Assembly (NCBI RefSeq): GCF_014638355.1
Contig: NZ_BMFK01000001.1
Coordinates: 883,160-947,159 of the forward strand
Reading direction: 5' to 3'
From: Priestia taiwanensis
Lineage (GTDB): Bacteria; Bacillota; Bacilli; Bacillales; Bacillaceae_G
Length of the DNA: 64,000 bases
Part shown: positions 17,631-25,752 of the stretch, in pieces
Layout of the letters: each line of letters begins with the position of its first letter
Position numbering within the stretch: the first letter of the stretch is position 1
Notes under the pieces: model-generated
What the model was told of the DNA's origin: nothing
The model's database searches: none
What the model saw: the letters and a program-made list of their open reading frames with translations, nothing else
Made by a program: the position numbers and the translations under genes

Positions 17631-18542
17631 TTAATCATTTTCAAAGTAATCACGATCGAGACGTTTTACTTCGAATACTTTTACTGTGGAAACACCTAAA
17701 TTAAAATCAATCATTAATTTCGCTAAGTATTCCCCGTCAATTAATACAATTTTACTGTCAATTATCTTTACGTATTCTTTTGCTTCTTTCGTAAAATTTG
17801 ATGTTGTGATGAAGACACCCTTTCTTGCTCTGAATCCATGTAATGCTCCTGCAAACTTTTGAATTTCAGGGCGACCTACAACGTTTTCCCAGCGTTTCGC
17901 TTGTAAATAGATTGCATCAAGCCCTAATTGGTCTTCCTTTATAATCCCATCAATTCCACCATCACCACTTCTTCCAACAGCCTCTCCAGCATCATCGATT
18001 GAACCACCGTAACCCATTTTCACTAGTAATTCTACAACTAACCGTTCAAAGAAGACTGGTGAACATTCTTTAATAGTAGAGATAAGTTCATCTACCAATT
18101 CTTGTTTTATTTGCGCATACGTTGATTCAATTTTTTCTTCTGGTGTTTCGTTATCATTTTGGTGTTTCACTGGTTCATTAACTAATTTATCACTTGCGTC
18201 TTTTTGTACAAATGTACGGAATTCTGTATAATTTAATAACGTCTGCTTATCTATGGAAGATATGTTAGAAGAAATTAATTCTATCCCTCTAGTGCTAATT
18301 TGAACAACCCCTCTACTTGGTGCAGAAATTAGCTATGCCTTTTTCATATATGTAATAGCCCACCCCAGGCGGTTCTTTATGTATGTTTGTCTTCCACTTG
18401 GCAACATTTCATTTATTTCTTCTTCGGTTAAATTAAAATGAGAGATAATAAATGTCAACAAATCTTTTTGTGTGTGAATATTATTATCACTAAGTTGCTG
18501 TAATAGTGGATGCATCATCATTTGATAACTTGGAATAGCCAA
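17631..18542 (-). pseudogene. mrr: Mrr-type restriction endonuclease interrupted by an amber codon
   Basis: A 304-codon frame with a single in-frame TAG at 18333-18335 (codon 70). Codons 1-69 encode the Mrr N-terminal winged-helix domain (MAIPSYQMMMHPLLQQL, LPSGRQTYIKNRLGW). After the stop the same frame continues LISAPSRGVVQISTRGIELI and then the catalytic PD-(D/E)XK domain (GRSGDGGIDGI, IYLQAKRW; Asp and Q-A-K ligands intact). Total length equals that of functional Mrr, a type IV enzyme cutting methylated DNA. A separate product could start at the ATG at 18170 and would contain only the nuclease domain. Confidence 0.85.
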
Positions 18543-18665
18543 TATTCATTCCTCTTTTTCCTATAGAATCTTCCTTTTATTTATTGTAATTGCCCTTGTC
18601 ATCTAGTGCAAAACAAAGCGTTACTAAGACAATAATTTACCATAGCGCCTGAAAAGAGTACATAT

Positions 18666-18833
18666 TTAATCTCCTTTATAATCACTTCTAAGCATCGCCA
18701 TAATAATTTCATCTGAATATGTACCCTTATAATATAAAGATTGGCGTAAGACGCCTTCTTTTACAAATCCAACCTTTTTATATGCTTTAATACCGCGTAT
18801 GGGGTACAGCCGAGATACATGTAATTTTGAGTC
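18666..18833 (-). pseudogene. C-terminal remnant of a GNAT acetyltransferase
   Basis: The minus strand encodes LHVSRLYPIRGIKAYKKVGF followed by VKEGVLRQSLYYKGTYSDEI and a normal end at the stop 18666-18668. This matches the last third of RimJ/RimL-like acetyltransferases (N.RGIKAYEK.GF). The acetyl-CoA loop and everything upstream are missing, so only a relic remains. Confidence 0.7.
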
Positions 18834-18883
18834 ATAGTCTTACATTTATCCCTAAACGGGATTTTAATTAGGGCTAGTGTCAG

Positions 18884-18920
18884 GAAAAAAGCCGATTTCA
18901 GTATTAAGGAATCGACTTTT
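18884..18920 (-). terminator. terminator after the 49-residue small gene
   Basis: Hairpin AAGTCGATT / AATCGGCTT followed by TTTTTT on the minus strand, 20 bp after the small gene's stop codon; its position supports that gene being real. Confidence 0.75.
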
Positions 18921-18940
18921 GAGTTCATTAATATAACGTG

Positions 18941-19090
18941 TTATTTATCTGTTTGTTTTTGCTTATTTTTCAAATACTCTGCACGCGCTTTTTCAAGTTG
19001 TTGCTTTTTATCAAATTTGGCAGGCATCTGTTTTTCATGAAACTTTGTCACAGCTATCTGACTTTTGGAATCCAATTGATATTTTCCCAC
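18941..19090 (-). CDS. small lysine/glutamine-rich protein
   Basis: A 49-residue basic protein (GKYQLDSKSQIAVTKFHEKQ.. ending KNKQKQTDK) that I cannot assign. Start is taken as GTG at 19090, 6 nt after AGGTG; another in-frame GTG at 19099 would give 52 residues, and an in-frame stop lies directly before it. A good terminator follows, and the composition is clearly coding-like. No homologue or function is claimed. Confidence 0.55.
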   Translation of the reverse strand: MGKYQLDSKSQIAVTKFHEKQMPAKFDKKQQLEKARAEYLKNKQKQTDK

Positions 19091-19323
19091 TTTGTTCACC
19101 TACTTTTTTGTCTTTAAAGAGAATCTATTCAACAAATATAATACACCTTATTTTACTGAAGTAAAACCCTATTACATTAGTTGCGAAGACTTTTTACTAC
19201 TTGGAATAGCGTCACAACGCTAGGGACAGAAGACGTGGAGCGTACAAAACAAACGAACACAACCGATTTTATGTAAGTTAATCGTAGAATCGTATTCATA
19301 AAATCCCTTTAACAGGTTCATAA

Positions 19324-19440
19324 CTTAAAGAATTGGAAGCAGATGGTATGGTGAAACGAAAAGAGTATCCTCAAGTTCCCCCTAAAGTCGAGTACAGTCT
19401 CACAGATAAAGCGGAAACATTGTTACATTCCTTTACTTTC
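19324..19440 (+). pseudogene. remnant of an HxlR-family regulator
   Basis: The plus strand encodes LKELEADGMVKRKEYPQVPP and KVEYSLTDKAETLL, which is the wing and C-terminal part of an HxlR/MarR-like winged-helix regulator (LKELEADG.V.R..YPQVPPKVEYSLT). An in-frame stop lies just upstream, and the recognition helix and start are missing, so it is a relic. Confidence 0.7.
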
Positions 19441-19471
19441 ACTTCAAATCACCAGGAAAGTAAAGGTAGAT

Positions 19472-20611
19472 TTAATTTAATAGACCTAATCGAAAAGCAA
19501 AGGCAACAACTTGTGTTCGATTCTTCGCTTTTAGTTTGGTCATTAATCTACTCACATACTCTCTCACCGTATGTTCACTTATGAACAATAATGCGCCGAT
19601 TTTTTTATTATCGTATCCTTCCGCTAGCAAACCCAAAATACTGTATTCTCTTTCTGTTAAGTGAATGTCCGAAGTTTTTACTACTTCTGCACCCTCTCTT
19701 GATAAAAATAATCCAAGATGTTTCCCCACTTGTTCAAGTAATTCAAGGTCATCTTTCGAACAATTAAATTCTTTTCCTAACTGATCAAAAGTAACCCATC
19801 CAAACAATTGATTTTGATAAGTGATCGGTATAAAGACAACGGAAGACAGATTAAATAATTCTATATTTTCATCTTTCACATAATTTTTAGGGTTTTTCAA
19901 ATAAATTGGTTTCTCACGGTTGAAAATTTTATATTCCTCAGTCACCTGCCCTTTCATGCTCTGTATCTTGAGAAGTTCTTCTCCAATCACACCGTAGAAT
20001 TGATCCGACCATGGGGCATAAGCGTAAAAAATACATCGCTTGTAATTAAAATACTCCTGACATTTTTTTAATATATAGGCTAAATCTCGAACTCCTGAAG
20101 AACGTATTAGAAGCTTGTTCAATTTTTCCATGGATTGAAGTCTTTTAAGTTGACTGCTTTCATGGAGTTTATGTTGGTTGTTCTTTGTTACATCTTCATT
20201 TACCCAATCGTTATTGATATGTAAAATATAGGTTAAAACGGATAATAAAAATATTAACATAGGAATCTTATTTTTATACTTTAATTGAATCATCAGTGCC
20301 ATCAATGATTTCTGATAAACCAATTGAAATAGGTTATAACTTTTCTGATTTACATTTGATAACTGAGATTGATACCACTTTTGTAAGTGGCTAGCATAAT
20401 CCTCATCGATATCTTCTATATTTGAATTAACTAGTAGACTTAAAAATGATTGCAACAACATTTCAGTGTTTTTCCGAACTGACTCGGGAATGGAAGGTTC
20501 TAAAGTGAGATAGATATTTATATTTACTTCAATTTGCTTATAATGTGTTTTATGGAACAATACAAATTCTTGAAATTTAATTTCTTCTTTTGGATGAAAG
20601 ACATAAGTCAT
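19472..20611 (-). CDS. LuxR-type regulator with GAF-like sensor region
   Basis: About 379 residues. The C-terminal 65 residues are a LuxR HTH (LTEREYSILGLLAEGYDNKK, then ISEHTVREYVSRLMTKL). The middle (about 190-300) has a GAF-like pattern (VRDLAYILKKCQEYFNYK, VFIPITYQNQLFGWVTFDQ). The N-terminal part is helical without known motifs. The start is placed at the ATG at 20611, which has AAGGAG 8-9 nt upstream; an ATG 21 bp earlier has none. It is divergent from the zinc alcohol dehydrogenase, a likely target. Confidence 0.8.
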   Translation of the reverse strand: MTYVFHPKEEIKFQEFVLFHKTHYKQIEVNINIYLTLEPSIPESVRKNTEMLLQSFLSLLVNSNIEDIDEDYASHLQKWYQSQLSNVNQKSYNLFQLVYQKSLMALMIQLKYKNKIPMLIFLLSVLTYILHINNDWVNEDVTKNNQHKLHESSQLKRLQSMEKLNKLLIRSSGVRDLAYILKKCQEYFNYKRCIFYAYAPWSDQFYGVIGEELLKIQSMKGQVTEEYKIFNREKPIYLKNPKNYVKDENIELFNLSSVVFIPITYQNQLFGWVTFDQLGKEFNCSKDDLELLEQVGKHLGLFLSREGAEVVKTSDIHLTEREYSILGLLAEGYDNKKIGALLFISEHTVREYVSRLMTKLKAKNRTQVVAFAFRLGLLN

Positions 20612-20989
20612 AATTTTATCTCCTTGCAACAATTAACCCTACAAATGAAGGGTGTATACAGAGTTATTATACAGCATTTTATAGGATAGTATTCCAAATT
20701 GAGTGTAGTAAGATGGAAATGTGTCAAATTAGAGAACATTTATTTGAAATCTTGAATGAATAACTGGCATCTTTACTTGAGAAAATTTCCGTTATTTTTA
20801 TAACGAAATTCACTTCAATTTTTATGTATTTTCTAATGGCCTTTACACATTCAATACATACAATGTTTATTGATTATAGATTTCTCTTAAACATTTAAGT
20901 TTAATCTTGATATGTATGTAAGTATGGATTCATTCATTAGTTTTTGATCATCTAAATATCTCTAAAAATACTTTCAGGGGGTAAGTGTA
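20612..20989. other. divergent intergenic region, LuxR regulator // alcohol dehydrogenase
   Basis: About 380 bp of AT-rich sequence containing the promoters of both genes. I see no riboswitch or clear dyad that I could name as the LuxR operator. Confidence 0.5.
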
Positions 20990-22117
20990 ATGGAGATTAA
21001 AGCAGCAGTTGTAAACAGTATCGGGGAAGATTATCAATTAGAAGACTTGGTATTAGCAGAGATGCAACCAGATGAAGTATTAGTAAAAATGGTCGCATCA
21101 GGTATGTGTATGTCTGATGAGACACTCAAAAACGGTGGCGGAACAGTCCCTTTTCCAAATGTACTTGGTCATGAAGGTTCTGGTATTATTGAAAAGGTCG
21201 GGAATGTTGTGAAAGGATTCAAACCTGGAGATCAGGTTGTTCTGTCTTATGCTTATTGTGGAAGTTGCCCAAATTGCCGCACTGGGCGTCCAGCTGCATG
21301 TGATGATTGGGGGAAATTAAACGGTATAGGTGTTAGAGAAGATGGAAGTTATACATTCCATAAAGAAGATGGTACCCCAGTTAATAACTTATATGGCCAC
21401 TCATCCTTTACTACTCATTCATTAGTTCATGAAAGTAACTTAATAAAAGTCGATCAAGATGTTGATTTACGTCTCATTGGACCATTAGGTTGTGGTTTCT
21501 TAACGGGTAGTGGAACGGTTGTTAATGGTTTGAAGCCTGAATCAGGTTCATCTATTGCTGTTTTTGGTACAGGTGCAGTAGGATTAGCAGCTATGATGGC
21601 GGCCAAAATTGAAGGTTGTTCTACTATTATTGCTGTAGATATTCATGATAGCCGTTTAGAAGTAGCTAAAAATCTCGGAGCAACACATATCATAAATAGT
21701 AAAAATGAAGATCCTATCGAAAAAATAAAAGAAATAACAAACGGAATAGGCGTTAAATATTCTGTTGATACAACAGGTGTACCCCCTGTCATGAATACAG
21801 CATTAACTGTATTAGCAACTGGAGGGGTTATGGCCCCAGTTGCAATATCAGGTAAAAGTATTGAACTTAACCCTACGACTGATTTAATCCTGGTAAATAA
21901 GAGTATTATTGGTGTGCTTATGGGTGATGGAATCCCACAATTGTCTATTCCTCAATTAGTGAAGTTCTATAAAGAAGGACGCTTCCCATTTGACGAACTG
22001 GTGAAATTTTATAATTTCAAAGATATTAACCAAGCTGCTAAAGATTCAATTAGTGGAGAAGTGATCAAGCCTATTCTAATAATGGACGAGACTTATAAAC
22101 CTTTAGAATCAAGATAA
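20990..22117 (+). CDS. zinc-containing alcohol dehydrogenase (MDR family)
   Basis: A 375-residue NAD-dependent medium-chain dehydrogenase. Catalytic zinc ligands are Cys40, His61-Glu62 (GHEGSG) and the Cys in GPLGCGFLTG. The structural zinc knot is CGSCPNCRTGRPAAC (residues 90-104). The nucleotide-binding glycine motif is VFGTGAVGLAAM. The overall pattern is closest to aryl/benzyl-alcohol dehydrogenases of the FrmA/XylB branch. The ATG follows GGGGG. It stands alone, divergent from the LuxR regulator, and ends at a hairpin terminator. Confidence 0.9.
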   Translation: MEIKAAVVNSIGEDYQLEDLVLAEMQPDEVLVKMVASGMCMSDETLKNGGGTVPFPNVLGHEGSGIIEKVGNVVKGFKPGDQVVLSYAYCGSCPNCRTGRPAACDDWGKLNGIGVREDGSYTFHKEDGTPVNNLYGHSSFTTHSLVHESNLIKVDQDVDLRLIGPLGCGFLTGSGTVVNGLKPESGSSIAVFGTGAVGLAAMMAAKIEGCSTIIAVDIHDSRLEVAKNLGATHIINSKNEDPIEKIKEITNGIGVKYSVDTTGVPPVMNTALTVLATGGVMAPVAISGKSIELNPTTDLILVNKSIIGVLMGDGIPQLSIPQLVKFYKEGRFPFDELVKFYNFKDINQAAKDSISGEVIKPILIMDETYKPLESR

Positions 22118-22225
22118 TTCGGTTTGAACATTTGATTTTATAATAATGTGCCAGTGGCCATGCCCCATGATAATGGAAATGAAATAATTGCTTAAATTGT
22201 GCCACTAAGCATTCTCACAATGCGT

Positions 22226-22280
22226 AGCTAGAAAAGGTGTCAGTGATAAATAACCAAGCCTTTTCTAGTTATGTTTTTTT
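22226..22280 (+). terminator. terminator of the alcohol dehydrogenase gene
   Basis: Stem CTAGAAAAGG / CCTTTTCTAG with a 20-nt loop and a T7 run on the plus strand. Confidence 0.75.
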
Positions 22281-22298
22281 GTATAAAATAATGAATGT

Positions 22299-22475
22299 TT
22301 AGGTAAATGTTCCATAATCTATTCTGCCAAAAGCAAAGGTAAAAGGTGGTTTCAATTGAATATTTCCAAATGGACCTTTTCCTAAATCTGAGTTATCAAT
22401 TAAATTCAGATCTGTGTCTGTTAAACAAAGAACTCTTTTTACACTGTTGGCCTTCTTATCAATTTGCAGTGGCAT
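22299..22475 (-). CDS. possible small protein, unassigned
   Basis: A 58-codon frame starting MPLQIDKKANSVKRVLCLTD and containing GPFGNIQLKPPFTFAFGRID near its end. The composition is coding-like, but the only ribosome-site candidate (AAAGGAT) is about 15 nt too far upstream, so it may be a real small gene, a gene fragment or chance. No family recognised. Confidence 0.3.
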   Translation of the reverse strand: MPLQIDKKANSVKRVLCLTDTDLNLIDNSDLGKGPFGNIQLKPPFTFAFGRIDYGTFT

Positions 22476-22870
22476 TAGAAATATCTATTTTATCCTTTGT
22501 TATCGATCAAACTTAAGGTCTCGTTAGGGCATATTGTTGCATTCTATGGATGTATAATTTTTCGGTAACCTGCCAAGAATGTTAATAATTAATTCTGCAA
22601 TTTGATATGAACAGTATATGAAATGTACACAACACATGTGATGTATGAAGCAGTATTTAAATCAGATGTTAACATTTTGCTAACGCAATTAAATGAAAAA
22701 CGGTTAATTCTCGTTAAAGACGTTACACCTCTGGATACTTTTTAGTCAAGAAAGTGGATACTTTTTTATAAAGGAATTACTTTAGTTATATATGTCTACG
22801 TACATCTTTACCATGATTTTTAATAGCAAATCTGTTAATTAAAAGGTACAGTTACGTATAACGATTCTTT
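22476..22870. other. intergenic region with a repeated 11-mer
   Basis: No convincing gene. The 11-mer TGGATACTTTT occurs twice within about 35 bp at about 22733-22768. A 40-codon plus-strand frame (MYTTHVMYEAVFKSD..) without ribosome site ends in the first copy. The region looks like decayed accessory DNA. Confidence 0.4.
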
Positions 22871-22919
22871 CTAAAATAAAAACACATCACTATTTAATAG
22901 TGATGTGTTTTTATTTTAG
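22871..22919. terminator. 24-bp perfect hairpin with a one-base centre
   Basis: Arms 22871-22894 and 22896-22919 are exact reverse complements around a single T. A/T-rich outer ends make it a potential terminator in both directions, although no intact gene reads into it from the left. Confidence 0.7.
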
Positions 22920-23092
22920 ATATTAGAATAGGGATACGGGCGAATTAATAAGGAAGAGGTTACTGCATAATATTTCTATAATAGGGTATCAATTAAGGAT
23001 GCATGCTTTATTCCATAATAGAGCATTTAAATCCTAACTTCTCAATTGTATCTACACTTTCTTATCTGCTAACGAAACATTAGATACAATTA

Positions 23093-23413
23093 TCAATCCA
23101 TTTCCCTTTTAGGCCCTACCAACATGATGTGGGATTCCTTTTCAGTGAAAGGTTTATTCTCAACGCCTCTCGGGACAATAAACATCTCGCCCTTAGAAAT
23201 TTTCACCTGTCCATCACGAAAATCGATGAACAGCTCCCCTTCAAGCACGATAAATAGCTTATCCGTATTAGGATGCTCATGCCATATAAAATCTCCATCA
23301 GCTTTAAAAAGCTGAATTTGATCATCATTCATTTCACCAATCACTCGTGGATACCAATAATCGTTAATTTTAGATAACTCGTCATTTAGTTTAATAGGTT
23401 GGTAATGGATAAT
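23093..23413 (-). CDS. cupin-domain protein lacking a standard start codon
   Basis: A small single-domain cupin. The metal-binding motif is visible as FIWHEHPNTDKLFIVLEGE and the second motif as GEMFIVPRGVENKP. Family members begin about 20 residues before the first in-frame GTG (23344), and the upstream codons here encode the expected HYQPIKLNDELSKINDYWYP. A strong GAGGAGGG site lies at the right place, but the codons after it are ATT ATT ATC, with no ATG, GTG or TTG. Either a rare ATT start is used or the start codon has been lost by mutation. Confidence 0.65.
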   Translation of the reverse strand: MIHYQPIKLNDELSKINDYWYPRVIGEMNDDQIQLFKADGDFIWHEHPNTDKLFIVLEGELFIDFRDGQVKISKGEMFIVPRGVENKPFTEKESHIMLVGPKREMD

Positions 23414-23625
23414 AATCCCTCCTCATTTTTAACTTCCACTATATTACAGTAATCTAAGTGGGAAAGTCGTCATTACGCTTAAAATGAAAATGCTCAGGCG
23501 AGAACTTTTCATTCAGATAGTACAAAGGAGTGATTTCAATGAAAGTTCTTTCAATCCAATGTTTCCTTTAACTCTCCATAAGTATAGAACAGTGATTTTC
23601 AAATAAGAATGGACCCCTGTTGATA

Positions 23626-24453
23626 TTAGTATGGATTATTGATGAACTTCTCGCGATATTTAGTAGGCGAAATGCCAACTCGCTTCTTGAAAACTCTACT
23701 AAAATAAAAAGGGTCTGCGATTCCAACAGCCTGCGCAATTTGTTGTACAGGCACACCACTTGTACATAACATTTTTTGAGCCATCTTTATACGATAGTTC
23801 AATAAATATTCTGCTGGCCCCATACCTGCATGCTTTCTAAACACGTAAGAAAGACGATTTCGATTAACATTATTTTGTTCTGTAAGCGTATGTATTGTAA
23901 TATCTTTATAATAGTATTTATGAACGTAACTAGATATTCGTTCGAATAAAGTATGCGAATTATAGTTGTTTTCTCTATTGACAACACTTAATAAAGCTTC
24001 ATTCAACACTTCGCGAAACAGCATTTCGGTCTGAAACATCGAAATGCCTCCACGCTGATTATACACATCCCAAAGACGCATAAGTAATTCGACAAGACGA
24101 GGAGATTGTCCTGTTAATAATTCAAAATGCTGATGAGTAAAGCCAGAGTTTTCTCGTTCTGAATTGCTTATCCGATATAAAACAAGAATATATTCCCAGT
24201 TTATTTCACCAAGCATTTTATGGGCTAATGTCATTTTTGCACCCCCATGTATAACTTTTCCTGGGGAAAGGGTATACGGCGTACCATTAAATTGAAATTG
24301 CGTCTTCCCTGTAAGCGGAAATACAAATCCTGGGAAAGAATCTGTAGACTCAGCACAAGGCACACCTGGATTTTTAGCATAACGATATACTCCTTCTACT
24401 CGGAAAGGAGTATTGGCAAGATACTCTGCTAACTCATTCACGTCCAACTTCAC
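23626..24453 (-). CDS. AraC family transcriptional regulator
   Basis: A 275-residue regulator. The N-terminal cupin-like sensing half includes FPLTGKTQFQFNGTPYTLSP and KVIHGGAKM. The C-terminal AraC HTH pair spans about residues 170-270 (LTEQNNVNRNRLSYVFRKHA; VPVQQIAQAVGIADPFYFSR; FKKRVGISPTKYRE). The effector is unknown, probably a small metabolite or sugar. No adjacent transporter or enzyme gene reveals its target. Confidence 0.85.
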   Translation of the reverse strand: MKLDVNELAEYLANTPFRVEGVYRYAKNPGVPCAESTDSFPGFVFPLTGKTQFQFNGTPYTLSPGKVIHGGAKMTLAHKMLGEINWEYILVLYRISNSERENSGFTHQHFELLTGQSPRLVELLMRLWDVYNQRGGISMFQTEMLFREVLNEALLSVVNRENNYNSHTLFERISSYVHKYYYKDITIHTLTEQNNVNRNRLSYVFRKHAGMGPAEYLLNYRIKMAQKMLCTSGVPVQQIAQAVGIADPFYFSRVFKKRVGISPTKYREKFINNPY

Positions 24454-25017
24454 AATGCACGCCTCATTTCAATAATAGTTTCCTTGTAATTCGCGAGATT
24501 AATTGGTGTACTTTCTGGGCAACGCTAAACTAAAAATAGTACATACGACTTAACAAAATCTGGTTACTAACCTATAAATATATTGTTTTTCATTTATTTA
24601 GTCTACTGTTAAGCAGCTTTATTGAAAGTCAGAAATTTAACCTTTATATATTCTACAAAAACTTATCTAATCCCTTTTTATTTCAATAGCTCAGATATAA
24701 GAGTTAGATATTAAAATTGAAACCAGCTCCTAAAAATTCAACGTATAGTAGTTAAAATTTCATTGTGTTTGCAGCTAGTTTTAAAAAGTACCCACTTGGT
24801 TGTTGTCTGTATGTATGTGAAAATGGATACTAAATAAACTTTCACCATAGATAATTCAACATATTACACTATAAAATAAGTTCCTACTTTCATGTCTTTT
24901 TATATTAGATTGTTGAACTCAATCCACCGTCAGTACCATAAGAAAAAGAGTTACCTTAGTAACCCTATTGCTTATAATACACATCATTGAGAGAAGCTAT
25001 GGATAAGTAAGGTCAAT
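24454..25017. other. intergenic region, no gene seen
   Basis: About 560 bp without a supported gene on either strand. It contains an imperfect motif AGTACCCACTT ... ATGGATACT (about 24787-24827), which resembles operator sites of HxlR regulators, and a weak hairpin GTTAC/GTAAC with a T-rich tail at about 24942-24966 serving the phosphatase gene. Confidence 0.45.
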
Positions 25018-25590
25018 CTATGAAATCTCCCACAATCTTTTAATCTCCACCAATTCCTGTCCATTGAATTCCATTCTATATATATCTGGTTTTGATGTCT
25101 GTAGTAAAAAATTCAATTCATACTTACTGTCATAATACCCCATCATCAAAGTCATTACAGCTCCATGAGTGCCTAATACTACTTTCTGTCCTTGATAGGT
25201 GTTTAATAATTCTTTTAAGACTTTTATAGCACGTTTCTGACAATCAACATTAGACTCTCCTCCCGTTAAAGCAAAGTCGGGGTCTAAGAATGACTTTTTT
25301 ATCAAAGGGAATAATTCTTCATCCGACATTCGTTCCTCTTCAGCAATAAAAATTCTCTCTTTTAAGTCTTCAAATACTAAAACTTCTTGTCCTATTTGCT
25401 TCGCTAACTGCTGAACAGTTAGAATTGAACGATTGTACGGACTTGAAATAACAACGTCAATTCCCTCACCTCGTAATACATCTGTTATTCGTTGAACGTC
25501 TAATTTTCCTTTTTCAGTTAATCCTCTTGTCTCTTCTTTTCCAAATTTAGGTGAATCCCCGTGTCTCACCATATATATGAAAGTTTTCAT
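25018..25590 (-). CDS. histidine phosphatase superfamily protein
   Basis: A 190-residue phosphoglycerate-mutase-like phosphatase. The phospho-histidine motif is MVRHGDSP near the N-terminus; the second catalytic histidine is in VVLGTHGAVMTLMMG; the arginine in ISSPYNRSILT is present. The start is placed at the ATG at 25590, which has GGAGGGGG directly upstream; a longer frame from 25617 would contain that ribosome site in its coding region. The substrate is unknown. Confidence 0.85.
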   Translation of the reverse strand: MKTFIYMVRHGDSPKFGKEETRGLTEKGKLDVQRITDVLRGEGIDVVISSPYNRSILTVQQLAKQIGQEVLVFEDLKERIFIAEEERMSDEELFPLIKKSFLDPDFALTGGESNVDCQKRAIKVLKELLNTYQGQKVVLGTHGAVMTLMMGYYDSKYELNFLLQTSKPDIYRMEFNGQELVEIKRLWEIS

Positions 25591-25693
25591 AACCCCCTCC
25601 ATTTTTCCTTTTTTCACAATTACTCCCTGATGTTAGCATATATTCTTGGTTAGACAGTAGTATTTAAGACTATGATTATAAGAATGATGTACG

Positions 25694-25727
25694 CCAAAAA
25701 AGAGGAACCCCTATGTGAGTCCTTCTT
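25694..25727 (-). terminator. terminator of the subtilase gene
   Basis: Imperfect stem AAGAAGGAC / GTTCCTCTT followed by TTTT on the minus strand, about 25 bp after the stop codon. Confidence 0.55.
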
Positions 25728-25752
25728 TCTTAATTTATCTTGTGTATCAGAT

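Noticed and set aside
22620-22745. 40-codon plus-strand frame MYTTHVMYEAVFKSD...
   Set aside because: No ribosome site and it ends in a repeated 11-mer; more likely a fragment or chance.
22733-22768. Repeated TGGATACTTTT as an insertion sequence end
   Set aside because: The two copies are direct, only 11 bp long and have no transposase or partner end nearby; too weak to call a mobile element.
22930-23060. Minus-strand GNAT-like end VDTIEKLGFKCSIME
   Set aside because: Only about 15 residues match an acetyltransferase C-terminus and the frame is broken directly upstream; too short to annotate.
23533-23571. Plus-strand start MKVLSIQCFL after AAAGGAG
   Set aside because: Good ribosome site but the frame stops after 10 codons; it may be the stub of a lost gene.
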